NCBI GenBank assembly: GCA_035541995.1 | Contig: DATKMG010000494.1 | Location: 1 to 18,760, forward strand | Direction: 5' to 3' | DNA length: 18,760 bases | Origin: DATKMG01 sp035541995 | Lineage (GTDB): Bacteria; Acidobacteriota; Terriglobia; Versatilivoradales; Versatilivoraceae | Shown here: in pieces, positions 14,796 through 18,760 of the stretch | How the letters are laid out: the number at the start of each line of letters is the position of its first letter | How positions within the stretch are numbered: position 1 is the stretch's first letter | Program-made: the position numbers and the translations under genes | The notes under the pieces: generated by a model | What the model saw: the letters and a program-made list of their open reading frames with translations, nothing else | What the model was told of the DNA's origin: nothing | The model's database searches: none

Positions 14796-17309
14796 TCATT
14801 CCCATGCCTTGCTCAATTTGCCATCGGGATTCATCCGAAAGGGTGCCCAGCTCAGCGCAACCAAGGAGACAGACACATTGGTTCTTTTTGGTCGTAGAAT
14901 GACTCGATCCAGGGTCTCCGTCAGAGGATCGATCTTCGATTCCAAACTTCGGGCCTCAGCTTCAAATTCAGCATTAAGGTCCCTCAGCTGCTGCTCGAGG
15001 ACTTCCACCGTCTCTTCGGCACGTGCCACATCCTGAGATTCCTTCATGGTGCGGCCGATTCCGCGCGCAGCAGTGGTTGCCTTGCCGAGCGTGCCCATGC
15101 CCATGGCCTTTCTCCCCAAAATAGCTCCTAGCAAAGTTGTTCCAACAGAAATGGCCGTTTGAAGCTTCTGTTGGCTGACCTGCTCTTCTTCCCTTTCCTT
15201 CGTCTGCAATGCCTGGCGGATTTTCTCCTGCAAGGCCGCAATGCGAGGGGCATACTTTTGCCCCAGCGAGGTCTTGAGTTGATCGCGTTCCTCACGGGCG
15301 GCTTGTTGAAGCCGAAGTCTGAATTCCCGCTCTGGTTCCTGAGGTTGGGAAATCTGCTTCAATCTGCGGCTCTGAAGCAGGTCTAGTTTCTGGTTGCGAA
15401 ACAGAGAGTCAATGAAGCTTTTTCTCCAGGCATCGTAGCTCTTTGGTTTCGAGGCTGCCGCCGGCAATTGGGCAAACGAGGCTTGATCCGCTGGATCCTT
15501 TTCCAGGTCGGACTCAGCCAGTTCAACCGGGCTGGCGGTCTGCCAATCTATCGCTACCGTCGAATTCGAGATCCCGGCGAGACAAGTGGCTGACACCTGG
15601 GCCTCTATGCCGGTCTTGGTATCGCTAAAATAAACCTTCCCACAACCAAGCAGCATCGGGACATAAACAAGACCACCGCCTTCCAGTGCAGCCCCGCGGT
15701 AGGGAATAAAGAATTGAGGGATTTCCGGCGGCAAAACCGGACGCGGACCACTGGTGCCTGATTCGTCGGTCTTCTTCAAAGCCGGCTTTCTGTCTTCGGA
15801 ACTGGCCATCACCGGCGATGTGGGTGTCGGGAGGTCTTTTTGAGCAGACTCTAGAGCCAAAGTTGTCGCTGCTTGAGCCTTACGGGACTGCATCAAGATC
15901 TTGATCTGATTGCGGGTTAGCGGGCCCCGCAGGTAGGACAATGTCCAGCGAGACTCAAAGATTTCCGGGTGGTCTTCATGGACATTGTTCATCAAAAAGA
16001 TCCGATTGCCCAGGCCGGCCAGGATCTGTTCCATCTGCGGTCGATCGAACTTCATCCCTCCGCTGGAAGCTGCACCCTCCAAGCCATCCAGTACGCGGGC
16101 TTTATCCCGTTCTGTCTGCAGCCTCCCGATAAACCAGGTTCCTGTGTTGGATAGCCCCTTGTAGTCCAGGTCCACGGGATTTTGAGTGGCCAGGACAACC
16201 CCGAGACCAAAGGCACGGGCCTGCTTAAGCAAGGAGAGGAGGGGAGTTTTTGCGGGTGGATTGGAAACCGGCGGAAAATAACCGGAGATTTCATCCATGT
16301 ACAACAAGGCTCGTAGACTGGTAGTTCCCGACTGGGTGCGCACCCAGCTCAGCACCTGGTTCAAGAGCAGAGACACAATGAACATGCGCTCAGCATCATT
16401 CAAGTGAGAAATAGAGATGATCGATATTCTCGGCTTCCCCTCCGGGGTATGGAACAAGGAGTTGATGTCAAGAGGTTCCCCTTCCAACCAGGCTTCGAAT
16501 CCTGGGGCTGCCAGCAAATTGTTCAATCGCATGGCCAGGCTGAACCTTTCTTTTGAAGGGTAAAAGGAGTCCAGGTCGAGAACACCGACCCGGTTCATGG
16601 ACGGAGTCTGAATCTGCTGGATCAGGCCGGGCAGGTCCAGTTCCTTTCTTTGAATCCAGGAATTCTTCAGAAGCGTGGAAAGCAGAATGTGCTCCCGGCT
16701 TTGTAGGGGATCCGATTCGATGCCCAATAGCCCCAGCAAGCTCGTGATTGTCCCGCTAATCCGGTCACTCAGGACCTCATTGTCCCGAAGGACAGATTCT
16801 TCCGGAGCCACAAAAGACTTCAGAATCGATAGGGGAATCCCTGCCTGGCTGCCAGGAGTATAAATCACGAAATCTGCAGACTGACGAAGTCTACGAATGC
16901 GTTCTCCGTTCTGGGCCCACTCGGCCAGTCCGTTCTTCCACAATTCAGCCTGTTGACTGGCGTAATCTTCCAGTGTCAGCCCTTTCTTTCGGGCTTCCTC
17001 TTCGTTGATCCAAGGGACAAAATCTTGGGCACTCAGATTTGGAAAAGTAAGCAGCAGGTTGGCCAGATCGCCTTTCGGATCGATGGCTATGGCGGGGATC
17101 CCATCAATGGCTGCTTCTTCCAAAAGACCAATGCATAACCCTGTCTTCCCACTACCCGTCATCCCCACGCATAGGGCATGAGTCGTGAGGTCTCTGGAAT
17201 CGTAAAGCAGCAACTCATCTTTCGGCTTTTTGGCCCTGGAGTCGTACGATCGCCCCAAGTAAAAAACTCCCAACTTCTCAAAGTCCGGCATCGGAGTGGT
17301 CTTCTCCAT
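14796..17309 (-). CDS. HerA/FtsK/VirB4-like P-loop ATPase with C-terminal coiled coils
   Basis: An 837-residue protein. Walker A is GMTGSGKT (49-56). Walker B is LLYMDE (335-340, D339/E340). A sensor-like glutamine lies in ATQNPVDLDYK (374-384), and a candidate arginine finger in WFIGRLQTERDKARV (392-406). This is the layout of HerA/VirB4-type hexameric translocases. Residues about 657-718 are a charged coiled coil. Residues 720-755 are rich in Gly, Ala and hydrophobics (VGTTLLGAILGRKAMGMGTLG). A second coiled coil spans about 760-800, with a short beta-rich end. The ATG at 17307-17309 has only a weak Shine-Dalgarno; M7 (ATG 17289-17291), preceded by GGAG, is a possible alternative start. It stands alone, 398 bp from the ADH gene and 472 bp from the AsmA gene. 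No partner nuclease (NurA) or conjugation gene is visible. The substrate is unknown. Confidence 0.88.
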   Translation of the reverse strand: MEKTTPMPDFEKLGVFYLGRSYDSRAKKPKDELLLYDSRDLTTHALCVGMTGSGKTGLCIGLLEEAAIDGIPAIAIDPKGDLANLLLTFPNLSAQDFVPWINEEEARKKGLTLEDYASQQAELWKNGLAEWAQNGERIRRLRQSADFVIYTPGSQAGIPLSILKSFVAPEESVLRDNEVLSDRISGTITSLLGLLGIESDPLQSREHILLSTLLKNSWIQRKELDLPGLIQQIQTPSMNRVGVLDLDSFYPSKERFSLAMRLNNLLAAPGFEAWLEGEPLDINSLFHTPEGKPRISIISISHLNDAERMFIVSLLLNQVLSWVRTQSGTTSLRALLYMDEISGYFPPVSNPPAKTPLLSLLKQARAFGLGVVLATQNPVDLDYKGLSNTGTWFIGRLQTERDKARVLDGLEGAASSGGMKFDRPQMEQILAGLGNRIFLMNNVHEDHPEIFESRWTLSYLRGPLTRNQIKILMQSRKAQAATTLALESAQKDLPTPTSPVMASSEDRKPALKKTDESGTSGPRPVLPPEIPQFFIPYRGAALEGGGLVYVPMLLGCGKVYFSDTKTGIEAQVSATCLAGISNSTVAIDWQTASPVELAESDLEKDPADQASFAQLPAAASKPKSYDAWRKSFIDSLFRNQKLDLLQSRRLKQISQPQEPEREFRLRLQQAAREERDQLKTSLGQKYAPRIAALQEKIRQALQTKEREEEQVSQQKLQTAISVGTTLLGAILGRKAMGMGTLGKATTAARGIGRTMKESQDVARAEETVEVLEQQLRDLNAEFEAEARSLESKIDPLTETLDRVILRPKRTNVSVSLVALSWAPFRMNPDGKLSKAWE

Positions 17310-17707
17310 GACTCAGAATGATGACCGAGAAAAATCTGTCTCATAGTTTGGCACTAATTGTGGACTGCGACAAGAACTGCAAATGCATGTCCCGGAGATG
17401 ACAGGCCATAACTATGGCAGGGAAACCGCGATCGTGGCTGGAAAAGGATAGACTGGACTGGTCGCAGATGAGCTGTTACGCTTCTCCCGGATCCTACAAC
17501 TCCTTCAACTAGTAGTGAGCCCATCCTAGTTTGGCGCCCCAGGTCAGACGGAATGTCCCAACGACCACATCTTCCTGATAGTGCCTGCGTCAGGCAGCAC
17601 AGGGATCGATCTCCGGTACAAAACGGCCGCCCGGATGATCGTATATCCTGCCCAACGGTGAACCAGTTCGTGGATAAGAAGCGAGCAGTGCAAAGTTATG
17701 GCAAAGT
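17310..17707. other. 398-bp intergenic region between the ADH and ATPase genes
   Basis: No credible reading frame. One small hairpin, TGCCTG CGT CAGGCA, lies at about 17583-17597, without a U-run on either strand. The ATPase promoter is expected near 17310-17400. Weak -35-like TTGTCG and AT-rich TATGAG sequences exist on the minus strand there, but not at a spacing I would call. Confidence 0.5.
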
Positions 17708-18742
17708 TCACATCGTCAGAACCACGCGGAACTGTGCATTGCCGCTCATCATGCGCGCGTAAGCCTCAGCCGCCTTTTCGAGCGGATAGGTTTCAATCAT
17801 CGCCCGCACGCCGGTTAGTTCGGAGAAACGCAGGGTATCCTCTGAATCCGCTGGCGTTCCTGCCGCCCAGCCTTGAATCGCGCGGACGCCGAAAATGAGT
17901 TGTACCGGGGTGACTTCGATCGGGTCGAGTGACGCGCCCACAACCATCAGCTTGCCGTTCGGAGCCAAGCCGTCGATCAGGGCAGACATCGCTTTCGAAC
18001 TCGGAGCGGTTGCCAGGATCACCTGCGCGCCGCCCATTTTCTGCAACTCCTGGGATGCATTGGTTGCATGGCTGTCAATGTAGACGTGGGCTCCTAGTTG
18101 CTCGGCGAGAGACGCATTCCCGGGACCGCGTCCGATGGCCGCGACTCTGTAGCCGAACTTGCGCGCGTACTGAATGCCGAGGTGTCCAAGGCCGCCGATT
18201 CCCTGCACCGCGACAAGATCTCCGGGGAGAGCGCCGGCGTGGCGCAGCGAGTTGTATGTCGTGATTCCAGCGCAGAGCAACGGCGCTGCTTCGATGGAAT
18301 CGAGACTCTCCGGAATGGTTGCGAGCGCCGTGACAGGAGCCACCATGTACTGCTGATAACCGCCGTCGTAGCTGATGCCCGGAATTTTCACATTCTTGCA
18401 ATTTCGAAAGTCGCCGCGCCTGCAATAAAGACATACACCGTCGTGGCCGCCATGCCAACCAATGCCGACGCGCTGTCCCTGCGTCCATTCGGAGACCCCG
18501 GCGCCCAGCTCATCGATCGTGCCCACAACTTCATGTCCGGGGACGCGGGGGTACTGAATCCAAGGGAACATCCCATCTTTCGTCACGGCGTCGCTGTGGC
18601 AGATTCCGCAGGCCTGTACCTTGATACGTACTTGCCCCTCTGCCGGCTTCGGGATTTCACGTTCGACGATCTGGAAATCAGCTCCGCCCTTGGGAACCTG
18701 CGCGACCTTCATCGGTGCAATTGCGACTTTTGTCGTTGCCAT
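17708..18742 (-). CDS. Zinc-dependent alcohol dehydrogenase (medium-chain, CAD/YahK-like)
   Basis: A 344-residue protein of normal family length. Catalytic zinc ligands are C45 (ACGICHSD), H70/E71 (PGHEVVG) and C157 (LLCAGITTY). The NAD(P) site is the Rossmann motif GIGGLGHLG (181-189). In the structural zinc lobe, three cysteines remain (C104, C107, C115 in DGVCLYCRRGDFRNC), but the first position is D101 instead of Cys. Such enzymes reduce aldehydes or oxidise primary alcohols with NAD(P)H. The ATG at 18740-18742 has a strong AGGAGG 5 bases upstream. The coding sequence looks more GC-rich than the other genes, by eye only, which may mean a different origin. It is the most upstream gene in the window, and nothing nearby ties it to the carbohydrate cluster. 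Confidence 0.95.
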   Translation of the reverse strand: MATTKVAIAPMKVAQVPKGGADFQIVEREIPKPAEGQVRIKVQACGICHSDAVTKDGMFPWIQYPRVPGHEVVGTIDELGAGVSEWTQGQRVGIGWHGGHDGVCLYCRRGDFRNCKNVKIPGISYDGGYQQYMVAPVTALATIPESLDSIEAAPLLCAGITTYNSLRHAGALPGDLVAVQGIGGLGHLGIQYARKFGYRVAAIGRGPGNASLAEQLGAHVYIDSHATNASQELQKMGGAQVILATAPSSKAMSALIDGLAPNGKLMVVGASLDPIEVTPVQLIFGVRAIQGWAAGTPADSEDTLRFSELTGVRAMIETYPLEKAAEAYARMMSGNAQFRVVLTM

Positions 18743-18760
18743 ATTTCCTCCTATAGATTT

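Noticed and set aside
16486..16500. tRNA-like TTCGAATCC T-loop sequence
   Set aside because: It lies inside the ATPase coding frame, with no acceptor or anticodon stems around it.

Overview
The window is 18.76 kb of moderate-GC bacterial DNA. All ten protein-coding genes lie on the minus strand, so transcription runs from the right end to the left. Two-membrane features are clear: a Tat-exported oxidoreductase, Sec-exported proteins and a long AsmA-type protein. The mix of Gfo/Idh/MocA oxidoreductases, a HEAT-repeat plus DUF1080 protein, a xylose-isomerase-like TIM barrel and abundant intergenic palindromes is what I associate with Planctomycetota, Verrucomicrobiota, Acidobacteriota and related uncultured lineages. 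I cannot name a genus from the sequence.

Right part (18742 to 9949): a zinc alcohol dehydrogenase with a strong Shine-Dalgarno; a HerA/FtsK-like P-loop ATPase with a coiled-coil tail; an AsmA-family inner-membrane-anchored protein; then about 970 bp without a credible gene but full of palindromes; then a DinB-fold protein. No shared pathway is evident among these genes.

Left part (9836 to 1, running off the left edge) is a compact carbohydrate cluster. In transcription order it holds a secreted DUF1349-like plus TolB-type propeller protein, a Tat-exported Gfo/Idh/MocA oxidoreductase, a Sec-exported HEAT-repeat/beta-sandwich/DUF1080 (3-keto-disaccharide hydrolase) protein, a phosphomannose-isomerase-like bicupin, a xylose-isomerase-like TIM barrel, and a second, cytoplasmic Gfo/Idh/MocA oxidoreductase cut by the window edge. 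Together these suggest glycoside breakdown by C3 oxidation: oxidise the sugar to a 3-keto form in the periplasm, cleave it with the DUF1080 domain, then isomerise and re-reduce the keto-sugar in the cytoplasm. That pathway is an inference from family membership.

Between the genes there is a rich set of structured DNA. Two 52-nt elements (6717-6768 and 8223-8274) share one architecture: TGGAG, hairpin, hairpin, CTCCA. Their stem sequences differ almost completely, and half-copies occur at 6775-6798 and 11286-11308. A separate 286-bp element (14409-14694) is a large imperfect palindrome with 9-bp terminal inverted repeats. Other hairpin repeats lie at 881-948, 10524-10735 and 11340-11359. I saw no tRNA, rRNA, CRISPR array, transposase gene or convincing riboswitch.
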